DNA of 22,542 nt from positions 1-22,542 of the forward strand of contig JAEEZP010000270.1 of the NCBI GenBank assembly GCA_016291915.1, read 5' to 3'. The notes below the pieces were generated by a model that made no database searches, had not been told where the DNA came from, and worked only from the letters and a program-made list of their open reading frames with translations. How positions within the stretch are numbered: position 1 is the stretch's first letter; every line of letters begins with the position of its first letter. This DNA comes from Prevotella sp. GTDB lineage: Bacteria > Bacteroidota > Bacteroidia > Bacteroidales > Bacteroidaceae. A program made the translations under genes and the position numbers. Below, one piece after another: positions 1 to 7,710 of this stretch.

Positions 1-462
1 AAGACAGAAGAAGTGCAGGTACTCAGGGTCGTGTTGAAGGAGTGCGGACTCATCAAGACTCGTGTCGGAAAGTTGTCACTAACGGCTAAGGGTAAGCAAT
101 TACTTGTTGACCATAATGAATTGATGCGAACGATAATTCTGTTCCTTTTCAGGGATTACAACACTGGCTGGCTTGATATGTATGAGGACAACGAAGTGGG
201 TAATTTAGGGCGATTGTATTCTTTATGGCTTCTGCATCACTATGGCGCGGATTGGCGCAACACAGGGTTCTATGCTGATGAGTATAGCAAGGCTTTCCCA
301 ATGCTAATTGCTGTTCATGGGTATGAATATAGAGTATTCAACCGCCTGTTCCGTTTTATTGGCCTCTGTGAGATAAACGAAAGCGATGATTTCAAGGGGA
401 AGAACTGGGGTAAAGAAGTCCGTAAGACGGAATTACTTGACCTGATGTTTACATTTGAATAG
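1..462 (+). CDS. Hypothetical protein, N-terminally cut by the window edge
   Basis: The reading frame is open from base 1 to a TAG at 460-462, giving 153 visible residues, so the gene very probably starts upstream; the GTG at 13 lies inside a continuing frame and has no reason to be the start. The beginning of the visible part (CGLIKTRVGKLSLTAKGKQLL) has the 'helix, short wing, L-T-x-K-G-x-x-L' pattern seen in winged-helix-like segments. The rest is rich in aromatic residues, with no catalytic motif, signal peptide or membrane segment that I recognise. It resembles the C-terminal part of Bacteroidota hypothetical proteins that are sometimes annotated together with pRiA4b ORF-3-like proteins, but this is from memory and weak. 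It converges on mnmE and lies next to repeated copies of the mnmE 3' end, so it could be cargo or a remnant of an integrated element (inference). Confidence 0.6.
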   Translation, partial: KTEEVQVLRVVLKECGLIKTRVGKLSLTAKGKQLLVDHNELMRTIILFLFRDYNTGWLDMYEDNEVGNLGRLYSLWLLHHYGADWRNTGFYADEYSKAFPMLIAVHGYEYRVFNRLFRFIGLCEINESDDFKGKNWGKEVRKTELLDLMFTFE

Positions 463-743
463 CTTAAATCCACATACTGATCTTGGAGATTAGTTTTACC
501 ACATAGTGAACTTTTTGATTGCAATACACAATTGTGGGAATTGTGATGATGTGACACTTTTTCAAGTTTGACAGTATGTGCATAGTGTTAATGATTGATT
601 TGGAGTTGCCATCGATACTCTGATACGAGTGATGAATCATGACCACTGCTTGCTATCTTATCTGGTCAGCCATCCCACCTAACGAAGTAGGGCGGGGTAT
701 TAGGCTTCCCGACGCAGAATGTTCATTTGCCGACGCAGAATGT
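463..743. other. Intergenic region between the truncated ORF and mnmE
   Basis: No convincing gene is seen here. The stretch is AT-rich and holds an imperfect hairpin at 674-696 (arms cccaccta and tagggcggg, with one bulge and one G-T type pair, loop acgaag). Next to it are copies of the mnmE 3' end at about 702-740, listed separately. Neither strand has a T-run after the hairpin, so it is not an obvious intrinsic terminator. Confidence 0.5.
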
Positions 744-761
744 TCATTTGCCCACGCAGAA
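702..761 (-). repeat. Tandem copies of the mnmE 3' end (attachment-site-like)
   Basis: On the minus strand the last 18 nt of mnmE are ttctgcgtgggcaaatga (761 to 744). After a 3-nt spacer, aca, the same 18 nt recur at 740 to 723 with one change (ttctgcgtcggcaaatga). After another aca, a third copy at 719 to 702 keeps the first 11 nt and then diverges (ttctgcgtcgggaagcct), still reading F-C-V-G-K in frame. The period is 21 bp. The repeated block coincides with the C-terminal FCVGK-stop segment of MnmE. In Salmonella genomic island 1 and relatives, the 3' end of this same gene is the known integration site. That these repeats are attachment-site scars is inference; simple slippage is the alternative. 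Confidence 0.75.
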
Positions 762-2156
762 ATGAGAGAAGATGTTTTGTAAAGTTTCTTCAGTGGTTAT
801 AGCGCCACCGGTGATAGTCCCTAATTGTTCTATACAGAGGTTCAGATCCTCCGCCAGGAGATCGCCACTGAGGTTGTTTTGCATTCCCTCAATGACTCGT
901 TGAATGCTATCTTTTGCATGGAGGAGTGCATGATAATGACGTGCGGATGTAATGATAACATCATTCTGAGTGATGGCAGGAATGTTTGCTGCTCGGTAGA
1001 TGACTTCTTCCAGTCGATCGATATTGATGTTGTATTTTGCGGATACCTGGAGGTAAACCGTATTGTCAATATCACCGGAAATAGTCTCTTCCTTTGGTGC
1101 TTCTTCTAAATCGATTTTGTTTCGAACAATTATTAAAGTCTTACTTTCAGTTTGTTTCTTAAATTCTTTGATATCTAAATTATTAGGCAAGCTGTCAACA
1201 ACCCATAGTATAAGTGTTGCCTCATGCATTTTCTGATAAGCTTTCTCAATGCCTATCTTTTCAATCTCATTGTCAGTGGATCGTAAACCGGCTGTATCAA
1301 TAAACCGGAATGTTACGCCATGTATTTGTATGTTATCCTCTATAACATCCCGTGTAGTTCCGTGAATAGAAGACACAATCGCCTTATCTTCATGTAGGAA
1401 TCTGTTGAGCAAGGTTGATTTTCCAACATTCGTCTTTCCTACGATAGCGACAGGAATTCCTTGTTTAATGGCATTACCTGTTTCAAAAGAGTGGGCGAGG
1501 CTGGTGATTCTATTGTCAATTCTTTTCGCAAGTTCCAACAGCGTGTCACGATCTGCAAATTCCAGATCTTCATGGTCAGAGAAATCAAGTTCCAACTCAA
1601 GTAAGGATGTCATCTCCAAGAGTTGGTTTCGTAACTTTGAGAGTTCTGAAGAGAAATTGCCTCGTAGTTGTGAAAGCGCTATTTGATGTGTTGCCTTATT
1701 AGTGGATGCGATAAGATCAGCCACAGCTTCTGCTTGGGAGAGATCCATCTTGCCGTTGAGAAAAGCCCGTTGCGTAAACTCGCCCGGTTCTGCCATACGA
1801 CAACCATTGGCAATAAGAACTTCCAGTATCTTAGCAATGATGTATGAAGAGCCATGACACGATATCTCTGCAGAGTCTTCGCCCGTGTAGCTATGCGGAT
1901 TCTTAAAGATGGATACCAATACTTCATCTATAATTTGCGATGAAGTTTGTTCGTTAGAAGGAAAAACTACATTACCATAGTGGAGGGAGCGAGTAGGTAG
2001 TTGCCCTATCGTTTCATAACTTACCGATTGACTTTTGAATATACGCAAAAGAATGGGAAACATTTCTTTTCCCGAAATGCGAATAATGGCAATTGCGCCC
2101 CCAGCAGGTGTTGCGAGGGCGCAAATGGTATCGTTGTTCATGATTTTCGATGTCAT
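744..2156 (-). CDS. mnmE: tRNA uridine-5-carboxymethylaminomethyl modification GTPase MnmE
   Basis: MnmE works with MnmG to install the carboxymethylaminomethyl group on U34 of tRNAs that read split codon boxes, in a GTP- and tetrahydrofolate-dependent reaction in the cytosol. The 470 residues have the family length. The N-terminal folate-binding domain begins DTICALATPAGGAIAIIR. The inserted G domain shows GKTNVGKS at 240-247, TTRD at 267-270, DTAG at 287-290 and NKID at 346-349. The protein ends in FCVGK (466-470), matching the conserved C-terminal Cys motif. The start is uncertain: the ATG at 2156 is used here, but the ATG five codons later (MNNDTICA) fits the family equally well. It is the last gene of a minus-strand cluster, 22 bp after the SPFH gene. 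Its 3' end is repeated downstream. Confidence 0.97.
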   Translation of the reverse strand: MTSKIMNNDTICALATPAGGAIAIIRISGKEMFPILLRIFKSQSVSYETIGQLPTRSLHYGNVVFPSNEQTSSQIIDEVLVSIFKNPHSYTGEDSAEISCHGSSYIIAKILEVLIANGCRMAEPGEFTQRAFLNGKMDLSQAEAVADLIASTNKATHQIALSQLRGNFSSELSKLRNQLLEMTSLLELELDFSDHEDLEFADRDTLLELAKRIDNRITSLAHSFETGNAIKQGIPVAIVGKTNVGKSTLLNRFLHEDKAIVSSIHGTTRDVIEDNIQIHGVTFRFIDTAGLRSTDNEIEKIGIEKAYQKMHEATLILWVVDSLPNNLDIKEFKKQTESKTLIIVRNKIDLEEAPKEETISGDIDNTVYLQVSAKYNINIDRLEEVIYRAANIPAITQNDVIITSARHYHALLHAKDSIQRVIEGMQNNLSGDLLAEDLNLCIEQLGTITGGAITTEETLQNIFSHFCVGK

Positions 2157-2178
2157 GATTTGACGAACAATAGTTTAG

Positions 2179-3678
2179 TTATTCCTTGTCTTCTTTCTTG
2201 CCTTTCACGATATTGCCGAGAGCTTCGGTAGCTTCATCGTTTAGGTTGACGTTACGTGTCGTTACAGCCTCAATGCTACCAGCCTTCATGATGTCGGCCA
2301 TGTCAACACCCGTAGCTGATTTCAACACATCGAATGCTTGCTTGATAGCCACGGGAACATTTCCACTCATAGCACTAATTCCGTTACCGTCAGAACTATA
2401 GATGTTCACATCCTTGATAGCAGAGATAGGTTTTGCAACGTTCTCTACGATTTGTGGCAGGATCTCAATCATCATCTGGGCGATAGCGGCATTGTTATAT
2501 TTCTTATATGCCTCTGCTTTTTTATCCATAGCCAAAGCCTCAGCTTCACCTTTCTTTTGGATGGCGTATGCTTCAGCTTCACCTTTTGCCTTGATACCCA
2601 TAGCCTCTTGTTCCAAGCGATAACGGGCAGCATCAGATTCTGCATTTTGTGCCAATGCTCTTTGTTCTGCTTCATATTTCTGAGCTTCTGCCACGCGTTT
2701 ACGTTGTTCAAGGTCGGCAGCGGCATCAATTTCCACCTTATATTTATCCGCATCGGCACGTTTCTCAATTTCAGCAATCAGTTGGTTTTGCTTAATCTCA
2801 ATCTGCTCCTTCGAAAGAATTTGTTCCCGTTTGGTCTTTTCGATTTGAGCCTCTACTGTCTTGATGTTAATTGTTTTCTGTTGTTCTTGTTGTTGGATGG
2901 CGTATGCGGCATCAGCATCAGCTTGAGCCGTATCAGCTTCCCGTTTCAGGGCAGCCTTCCTAAGAGCCAAATCATTGTTCTTTACGGCAATGGCAGTGTC
3001 TGCGTCAACACGTGCGTCGTTGGCATCCTTGTCAGCATGAGCAACCTGAATCTTCACATCACGTTCGGCGTTGGCACGGTTGATGCTGGCATCTTTCTTT
3101 ATTTTTGCCGTGTTGTCAGCACCCAAGTCATGAATCAATCCCTCCTTATCAGTTACGTTTTGGATATTGCAAGAAATGATTTCTATACCCAACTTAGCCA
3201 TGTCGGGTTGTGCCTTTTGCATCACTTGGTCGGAGAATCCGTCGCGGTCGGTGTTCAGGGAACGCAAGTCAAGTGTACCGATAATTTCACGCATGTTACC
3301 TTGCAAGGAATCCTGAAGTTGTTCGGCGATTTCTAAAGGTGTCATATTCAGGAAGTTCTTGGCAGCCAGGCGAGTTCCTTCAGGATTGGGCATCACTCGG
3401 ATTTTGGCCACTGCATCTACGTCAACGTTGATGAAGTCATTGGTTGGCACACTCTCTTCGGTTTTAATATCCACTGTAATTTGTCCCAAATAAACCTTAT
3501 CAAGGCGTTCGAAGAATGGAACCCGAAAACCACCCGAACCAATCAAAACGCGTGGTTCCTTGCTCAAACCAGAGATGATAAACGCATACGATGGGGGAGC
3601 TTTTACGTAAGAAATGAAGATAAATACGAAGAGTATGAATAAACATACGCCAATTATTATTATCATTGTTAGGTCCAT
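2179..3678 (-). CDS. Flotillin-like SPFH/band 7 membrane protein
   Basis: Flotillin-like proteins are membrane scaffolds that oligomerise and are linked to ordered lipid domains and envelope integrity. The 499-residue product has one hydrophobic N-terminal segment (about 5-25). An SPFH domain follows (about 28-200; note the GSGGFRVPFFERLDKVYL segment). Then comes a long charged, Ala/Glu/Lys-rich coiled coil (about 190-400) with repeated A-E-A-x-A motifs, as in flotillins and YqiK. The C-terminal region is Gly/Ser/Met-containing, with a Lys/Glu-rich tail. Many bacterial flotillins sit next to an NfeD-family gene, but none is present here; the neighbours are uridine phosphorylase (23 bp upstream) and mnmE (22 bp downstream). 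The family assignment is firm; the cellular role in this organism is unknown. Confidence 0.92.
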   Translation of the reverse strand: MDLTMIIIIGVCLFILFVFIFISYVKAPPSYAFIISGLSKEPRVLIGSGGFRVPFFERLDKVYLGQITVDIKTEESVPTNDFINVDVDAVAKIRVMPNPEGTRLAAKNFLNMTPLEIAEQLQDSLQGNMREIIGTLDLRSLNTDRDGFSDQVMQKAQPDMAKLGIEIISCNIQNVTDKEGLIHDLGADNTAKIKKDASINRANAERDVKIQVAHADKDANDARVDADTAIAVKNNDLALRKAALKREADTAQADADAAYAIQQQEQQKTINIKTVEAQIEKTKREQILSKEQIEIKQNQLIAEIEKRADADKYKVEIDAAADLEQRKRVAEAQKYEAEQRALAQNAESDAARYRLEQEAMGIKAKGEAEAYAIQKKGEAEALAMDKKAEAYKKYNNAAIAQMMIEILPQIVENVAKPISAIKDVNIYSSDGNGISAMSGNVPVAIKQAFDVLKSATGVDMADIMKAGSIEAVTTRNVNLNDEATEALGNIVKGKKEDKE

Positions 3679-3701
3679 TATTACATTATTTTAGTGAAAC
3701 A

Positions 3702-4574
3702 TTATATTCTTTCTAACACCAGTTTGATCAGCGTGTCAATACTGTTCTTGTATTCTGTATTCATCTTCTGCGCATAACGGTTAGCGATAACCATGCAACA
3801 GGTCATGGCATCATGTCCCAGCAATGATGCAAGTCCTGCGAGTGCTGAGCTCTCCATCTCGAAGTTGCATACCTTCATGCCATCATATTCGAAGGATTCG
3901 ACCTTCTCATTCTGGGTGGGATCTGCTAAAGGAATACGTATCTGTCTGCCTTGAGGGCCGTAGAAACCGCCACAAGAGATAGTATATCCACGAACCATCT
4001 CCTCACCGGCTATCTTGTCGATAAGCTCAGGATTGGCCACTGAGACGTAGGGTGCACCTTTGATGGGATCCCATTTCATGTGCTCCTTAAATGCTGCTTC
4101 CATCTTCAGGTCACATACCTCATTACGTCCGGCATAGAAATTAAGTAAGCCGTCGAAACCAATACTTTTCACAGAAGCGATGAAAGTACCCACGGGAGTA
4201 AAGGGCTGCAGACCACCACAGGTTCCTATACGGACCATCGTAAGTGTACGGTGCTCTTCCTTCTCAGTACGTGTAGCATAATCAATATTTGCAAGAGAGT
4301 CGAGTTCGGTTACAACAATATCGAGGTTATCACAGCCTATACCATGGGATTGTGCTGTGATACGTTTTCCCTGATAATAACCGGTGATAGTATGGAACTC
4401 CCGGCTGCTTACCTCACATTCAATTTCATCAAAGTGAGCTGCAACAGTATTTACTCGTGCAGGATCACCAACAAGAATCACCTTGTCAGCCAACTGTTCT
4501 GGCTTCAGATGCAGATGAAAACAACTGTTATCTGCATTGATGATGAGTTCTGATTCAGGAAAGTATTTTTTCAT
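3702..4574 (-). CDS. udp: Uridine phosphorylase-like nucleoside phosphorylase
   Basis: This is an NP-I family enzyme that should cleave a nucleoside (probably uridine) with phosphate to the free base and ribose-1-phosphate in pyrimidine salvage. The 290 residues contain the family landmarks: phosphate-binding GDPAR (36-40), SHGIGCDNLDIVVTE (76-90), RIGTCGG (115-121), the substrate-loop segment FYGPQGR (204-210), and NFEMESSALAGLA (237-249) with the ribose-contacting Glu/Met/Glu. The FYGPQGRQIR stretch favours uridine over purine nucleosides, but specificity cannot be proved from sequence. The gene starts 8 bp after the preceding PD40 gene and ends 23 bp before the SPFH gene, so co-transcription is likely. 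Confidence 0.9.
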   Translation of the reverse strand: MKKYFPESELIINADNSCFHLHLKPEQLADKVILVGDPARVNTVAAHFDEIECEVSSREFHTITGYYQGKRITAQSHGIGCDNLDIVVTELDSLANIDYATRTEKEEHRTLTMVRIGTCGGLQPFTPVGTFIASVKSIGFDGLLNFYAGRNEVCDLKMEAAFKEHMKWDPIKGAPYVSVANPELIDKIAGEEMVRGYTISCGGFYGPQGRQIRIPLADPTQNEKVESFEYDGMKVCNFEMESSALAGLASLLGHDAMTCCMVIANRYAQKMNTEYKNSIDTLIKLVLERI

Positions 4575-4582
4575 AATTGCAA

Positions 4583-5755
4583 TTATTGGTTAATAGTCAT
4601 ATTTTCGGCATTACGGATCTGCTTTTCCATATCCTTGATATCCTGCTCTGTCTGTTCGAGCGTCTTCTCCAGATCCAGGATGGTAGGTGTCAGTCGTGCT
4701 CTTGTTACCTCACTGCCTCCGGCATATTGATCACGTAAAGATTCCAGTCGCTCATTATCAGCTGCAAAACGCTCTTGTGTCTGAATCAATGACAAAAACA
4801 GCTTCTTGGCAGATGAAGACTTAAACTGACTGACTTGTCGATAGGTTACATTATCATTAATGACAAAACGGATATTGTCATCACTGTTTGTTTGTTGCAG
4901 ATGTTCTCTCATCTGTAAGACTCGCTGGAGAGCATCTTCTCTTTTCTGATTGTCTGTCCATGTGTCACTGATCGATTCAATAGCAGCAAATCGTTTCACT
5001 TGTGCTTCATCATATTCTGATAAATCATAGTTCCTACGTGTCTTATTCGGGATGAATGTATAGATACATACTTTACCTTCCGGTTGCCTGCGGTCGGTCA
5101 CGAACCATCCTATATTATCTGTTTCGTCTTCCAGATACATATAGTCGTTTGCCGGTGAGTTGAAGGGAAGACCGATGTTCTCCGGCCGGAAATAGGTTCC
5201 CGACTCAGCATCATAACGTGTAACATAGATATCATAGCCTCCCAGCGTGTTGTTACCTCCTTTTTGACCGAAATAGAGGGTAATGCCGTCTGCCATCAGA
5301 TAAGGATAATTCAGCGGATTCGAATAGGAGAGTCCTTCCAGACGTTTACCTTTTGTCCAGTTCGTTCCCAGTTTGTCGATAGTCCCTATCTCTGCCTTTC
5401 CTGCTGCATCAGCCACAGAATAGTAAGCCCTATTTTTAAATTCATTGAGCCATACATAACTGTCAGAGTGCCCGGAAGTGCCAAAGAATGCATCATAGTA
5501 CATCAGTGAACCGCATTCAGAGGGTAGGGGGATGTAGTTGATGAACTGCTCTTTGTCAACCACGATACTGTCAATAATCATCACTTGCTGTGTGGAAGAC
5601 AGCATATTTTCAAAAAGCAGTTCTTCCGGTGTGGGCACTTTCTCCTCAACCACTACTTTGGGTTTTGCTTTCGTATTTGTCTTTCTTTTCTGTGCGTTAC
5701 CGTCGATGACGCACATACAAAGGCATATCAGTAATAGAGCTTTAACTAATTTCAT
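4583..5755 (-). CDS. Exported PD40/beta-propeller protein with C-terminal coiled coil
   Basis: The 390-residue product begins with a signal peptide (MKLVKALLLICLCMCVIDGNAQ, shown here as one 22-residue region at 1-22: Lys, then a hydrophobic core, then a probable cut after Ala21). It should therefore be periplasmic or on the envelope. A PD40-type beta-propeller portion spans about 80-235 and includes PYLMADGITLYFGQKG and GGYDIYVTRYD, followed by a PENIGLPFNSPANDY segment. These motifs are very common in Bacteroidota envelope proteins, where they often precede an OmpA-like domain. Here no OmpA domain follows; the C-terminus (about 255-390) is Gln/Glu/Leu-rich and probably coiled coil. It is the first gene of the minus-strand cluster and has a strong promoter. 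Exact function is unknown; an envelope-associated structural or accessory role is inference. Confidence 0.8.
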   Translation of the reverse strand: MKLVKALLLICLCMCVIDGNAQKRKTNTKAKPKVVVEEKVPTPEELLFENMLSSTQQVMIIDSIVVDKEQFINYIPLPSECGSLMYYDAFFGTSGHSDSYVWLNEFKNRAYYSVADAAGKAEIGTIDKLGTNWTKGKRLEGLSYSNPLNYPYLMADGITLYFGQKGGNNTLGGYDIYVTRYDAESGTYFRPENIGLPFNSPANDYMYLEDETDNIGWFVTDRRQPEGKVCIYTFIPNKTRRNYDLSEYDEAQVKRFAAIESISDTWTDNQKREDALQRVLQMREHLQQTNSDDNIRFVINDNVTYRQVSQFKSSSAKKLFLSLIQTQERFAADNERLESLRDQYAGGSEVTRARLTPTILDLEKTLEQTEQDIKDMEKQIRNAENMTINQ

Positions 5756-5779
5756 TTCAGATTATTCTTTTACAAAAAA

Positions 5780-5811
5780 CAAAGATACAATGTTTTTTTG
5801 TAAAATGCAAA
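5780..5811 (-). promoter_or_regulatory. Bacteroidota-type promoter for the PD40-udp-SPFH-mnmE cluster
   Basis: On the minus strand, TTTG (5811-5808) is followed after 20 nt by TATCTTTG (5787-5780). This matches the Bacteroides primary sigma consensus TTTG-N19/20-TAnnTTTG. It lies 25 bp upstream of the PD40 gene start. Confidence 0.75.
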
Positions 5812-5867
5812 TCATTAAGATATTTTTGTTCTTATGAAATACCTTTTGATATGATAAGATGCCGATG

Positions 5868-6239
5868 TCATCTCTCCATAAACACCAGATATACTGCACA
5901 GATAATCAGTAGGAAAGCTAATAAATGGTTCCAGTGAAGGTTTTGGTGTTGGAACATGATATTGGCGATAACACAGAAAACAGCCAGTGAGACAGCCTCC
6001 TGGATTACTTTCAGTTGAACCAGCGTGAACGGTCCGCCATTACCCTCAAAACCGAGTCTGTTGGCTGGCACCTGACAGCAGTATTCAAAGAATGCAATAC
6101 CCCATGAAAAAGCGATGACACCAATCAAGGGCCAACTGGCACTGACTCCATTTTCCTGCAGGCGCAGATGTCCGTACCATGCCACAGTCATAAAGATATT
6201 ACTTAGAATCAAAAGCAAGATAGTGTATAATCCATTCAT
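5868..6239 (-). CDS. DUF486/DMT-family small membrane protein
   Basis: The 123-residue product is very hydrophobic, with four predicted membrane segments (about 4-22, 36-54, 74-94 and 101-120). It carries family-typical stretches such as MTVAWYGHLR near the N-terminus and the EYCCQVPANRLGF and GPFTLVQLKVIQEA motifs in the middle. This matches the DUF486 (PF04342) group related to drug/metabolite transporters. Length agrees with the family (about 110-120). Substrate and function are not known. It ends 112 bp before the PD40 gene, which has its own promoter, so the two may be transcribed separately. Confidence 0.88.
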   Translation of the reverse strand: MNGLYTILLLILSNIFMTVAWYGHLRLQENGVSASWPLIGVIAFSWGIAFFEYCCQVPANRLGFEGNGGPFTLVQLKVIQEAVSLAVFCVIANIMFQHQNLHWNHLLAFLLIICAVYLVFMER

Positions 6240-6262
6240 ATGAATAACTTTTTAAAATTTTG

Positions 6263-6270
6263 CAAAAGTA
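6263..6270 (-). promoter_or_regulatory. Putative -7 box for the DUF486 gene
   Basis: The minus strand reads TACTTTTG (6270 to 6263), a TAnnTTTG match 23 bp upstream of the start codon. The -33 region 20 nt further up is TTAT, a poor match, so only the -7 element is supported. Confidence 0.45.
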
Positions 6271-6432
6271 CTTCTTTCTTTAAGAATGACATAACAATTA
6301 ACATAGTTTTATTGTTTAACACCTGAAAACATGACTCATTATGAAGATCATAGTTTATTTATTGTTTTTCAAAACATATAAGATTAGTAAATAAAACAGT
6401 AATATATATGTTTATATTTTGTTTATTATTCG

Positions 6433-6440
6433 TATATTTG
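6433..6440 (+). promoter_or_regulatory. Putative -7 box for the alcohol dehydrogenase gene
   Basis: TATATTTG at 6433-6440 fits TAnnTTTG and lies 36 bp upstream of the ATG at 6477. The region is very AT-rich and no clean TTTG is found at the usual distance (TGTT at N20). It shares a 237-bp divergent intergenic region with the DUF486 gene. Confidence 0.5.
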
Positions 6441-6476
6441 TAACAGATTAACAAACTAATAGTAATTTTACATTTT

Positions 6477-7655
6477 ATGATTAACGATTTCATTTATGAC
6501 ATCCCGGTAAGGGTGTATTTTGGCAAGGATCAGTTAAAACACTTGGGTGCTGAATTGAAAAAATATGGCACACGTGTGCTGATGACTTATGGTGGTGGCT
6601 CCATCAAACGCATGGGACTCTACGACCGTGTGGTAAAAGTCGTCAAGGAAGCCGGTCTTGAACTCTTCGAATTGTCGGGTATTGAGCCTAATCCCCGCAT
6701 AGACTCCGTTCGCAAAGGTGCTCAGATGTGCAAGGATCATCATATTGATGTACTGCTGGCTGTTGGTGGTGGCTCAACGATTGATGCAACAAAGTTCATG
6801 GCTGCCGGTGCATGTGTGGATCATGACCCATGGGAGTTCCTCGATTATGCTAAACAAGCACCGATTGAGCGTGCATTACCGATTGTTACTATTCTTACAC
6901 TCTCTGCCACGGGTTCAGAGATGGATACCGGCGGGGTGATCAGTAACCCTGAAACAAAGGACAAGAATGGAAGACTGGCTCCGGCAATGCTTCCTAAAGC
7001 ATCTTTCCTTGATCCTACAAATACTTTTACTGTTCCTCCATATCAGACAGCCTGCGGGTCTGCCGATATCATGTCGCATATTATTGAGGTATATTTCAAT
7101 ATGAATCAGGATCTTTTCATGCTTGACTGTTTTATGGAAGGACTGATGAAGACGATCGTGAAATATGCGCCCATAGCGATGAAAGAACCAGACAACTACG
7201 AAGCACGTGCTAATCTGATGTGGACTTCATCATGGGCTATCAACGGCTTTGTGGATGGTGGAAAACGTCAGGCATGGTCATGTCATCCGATGGAGCATGA
7301 ATTGTCTGCTATCTATGACATCACACATGGATTGGGCCTTGCCATCCTCACTCCACGCTGGATGGAGTATTGTCTGGATGAGACGACGGTATCTAAATAT
7401 GTGCAGTTTGGCACGAATGTTTTCGGCATCGATCCAACACTTGAGCCTATGGACATTGCTCATCAGGCTATTGACTGTCTGAGTCATTTCCTTTTTGACA
7501 CCATGGGCTTAAAGCGTACATTACCTGAAGTAGGTATCGATGAGACACATTTTGCATTGATGGCAAAGAAATCTGTTGGCGGTGGTACATTACCTGGTTT
7601 CAAGCCACTTCAGCAACAAGATGTTGAAAATATCTACAGAATGTGTATGAAGTGA
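6477..7655 (+). CDS. Iron-containing, probably NADPH-dependent alcohol dehydrogenase (YqhD/BdhA type)
   Basis: This group III metal-dependent alcohol dehydrogenase should reduce aldehydes to alcohols (or the reverse) in the cytosol. The 392 residues match the YqhD/butanol dehydrogenase group in length. The nucleotide-binding GGGS lies at 39-42, with a second GGGS at 97-100. Metal ligands fit D197 and H201 (in SADIMSH), H270 and H284. The spacing (4 residues, then 14 between the two late His) equals that of E. coli YqhD. The Gly-Gly-Gly-Ser cofactor loop is of the NADPH-preferring type. The gene stands alone, with its own promoter and terminator. A role in aldehyde detoxification or fermentation balance is inference. 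Confidence 0.93.
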   Translation: MINDFIYDIPVRVYFGKDQLKHLGAELKKYGTRVLMTYGGGSIKRMGLYDRVVKVVKEAGLELFELSGIEPNPRIDSVRKGAQMCKDHHIDVLLAVGGGSTIDATKFMAAGACVDHDPWEFLDYAKQAPIERALPIVTILTLSATGSEMDTGGVISNPETKDKNGRLAPAMLPKASFLDPTNTFTVPPYQTACGSADIMSHIIEVYFNMNQDLFMLDCFMEGLMKTIVKYAPIAMKEPDNYEARANLMWTSSWAINGFVDGGKRQAWSCHPMEHELSAIYDITHGLGLAILTPRWMEYCLDETTVSKYVQFGTNVFGIDPTLEPMDIAHQAIDCLSHFLFDTMGLKRTLPEVGIDETHFALMAKKSVGGGTLPGFKPLQQQDVENIYRMCMK

Positions 7656-7676
7656 TTCTTGCTATACAATCCATAT

Positions 7677-7708
7677 GAAAAGGTACTTTTTTAGTGCCTT
7701 TTCTTTTT
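7677..7708 (+). terminator. Intrinsic terminator after the alcohol dehydrogenase gene
   Basis: Arms gaaaaggtac (7677-7686) and gtgccttttc (7694-7703) pair with one G-U, around a 7-nt loop. A run of five T follows at 7704-7708. It begins 21 bp after the stop codon. Confidence 0.8.
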
Positions 7709-7710
7709 CT

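Noticed and set aside
2338..3336. A 332-residue open frame on the + strand
   Set aside because: It lies entirely inside the SPFH gene on the opposite strand. Its Cys/Phe/Leu-rich product is the mirror of an Ala/Glu/Lys-rich coiled coil, and no domain is recognisable.
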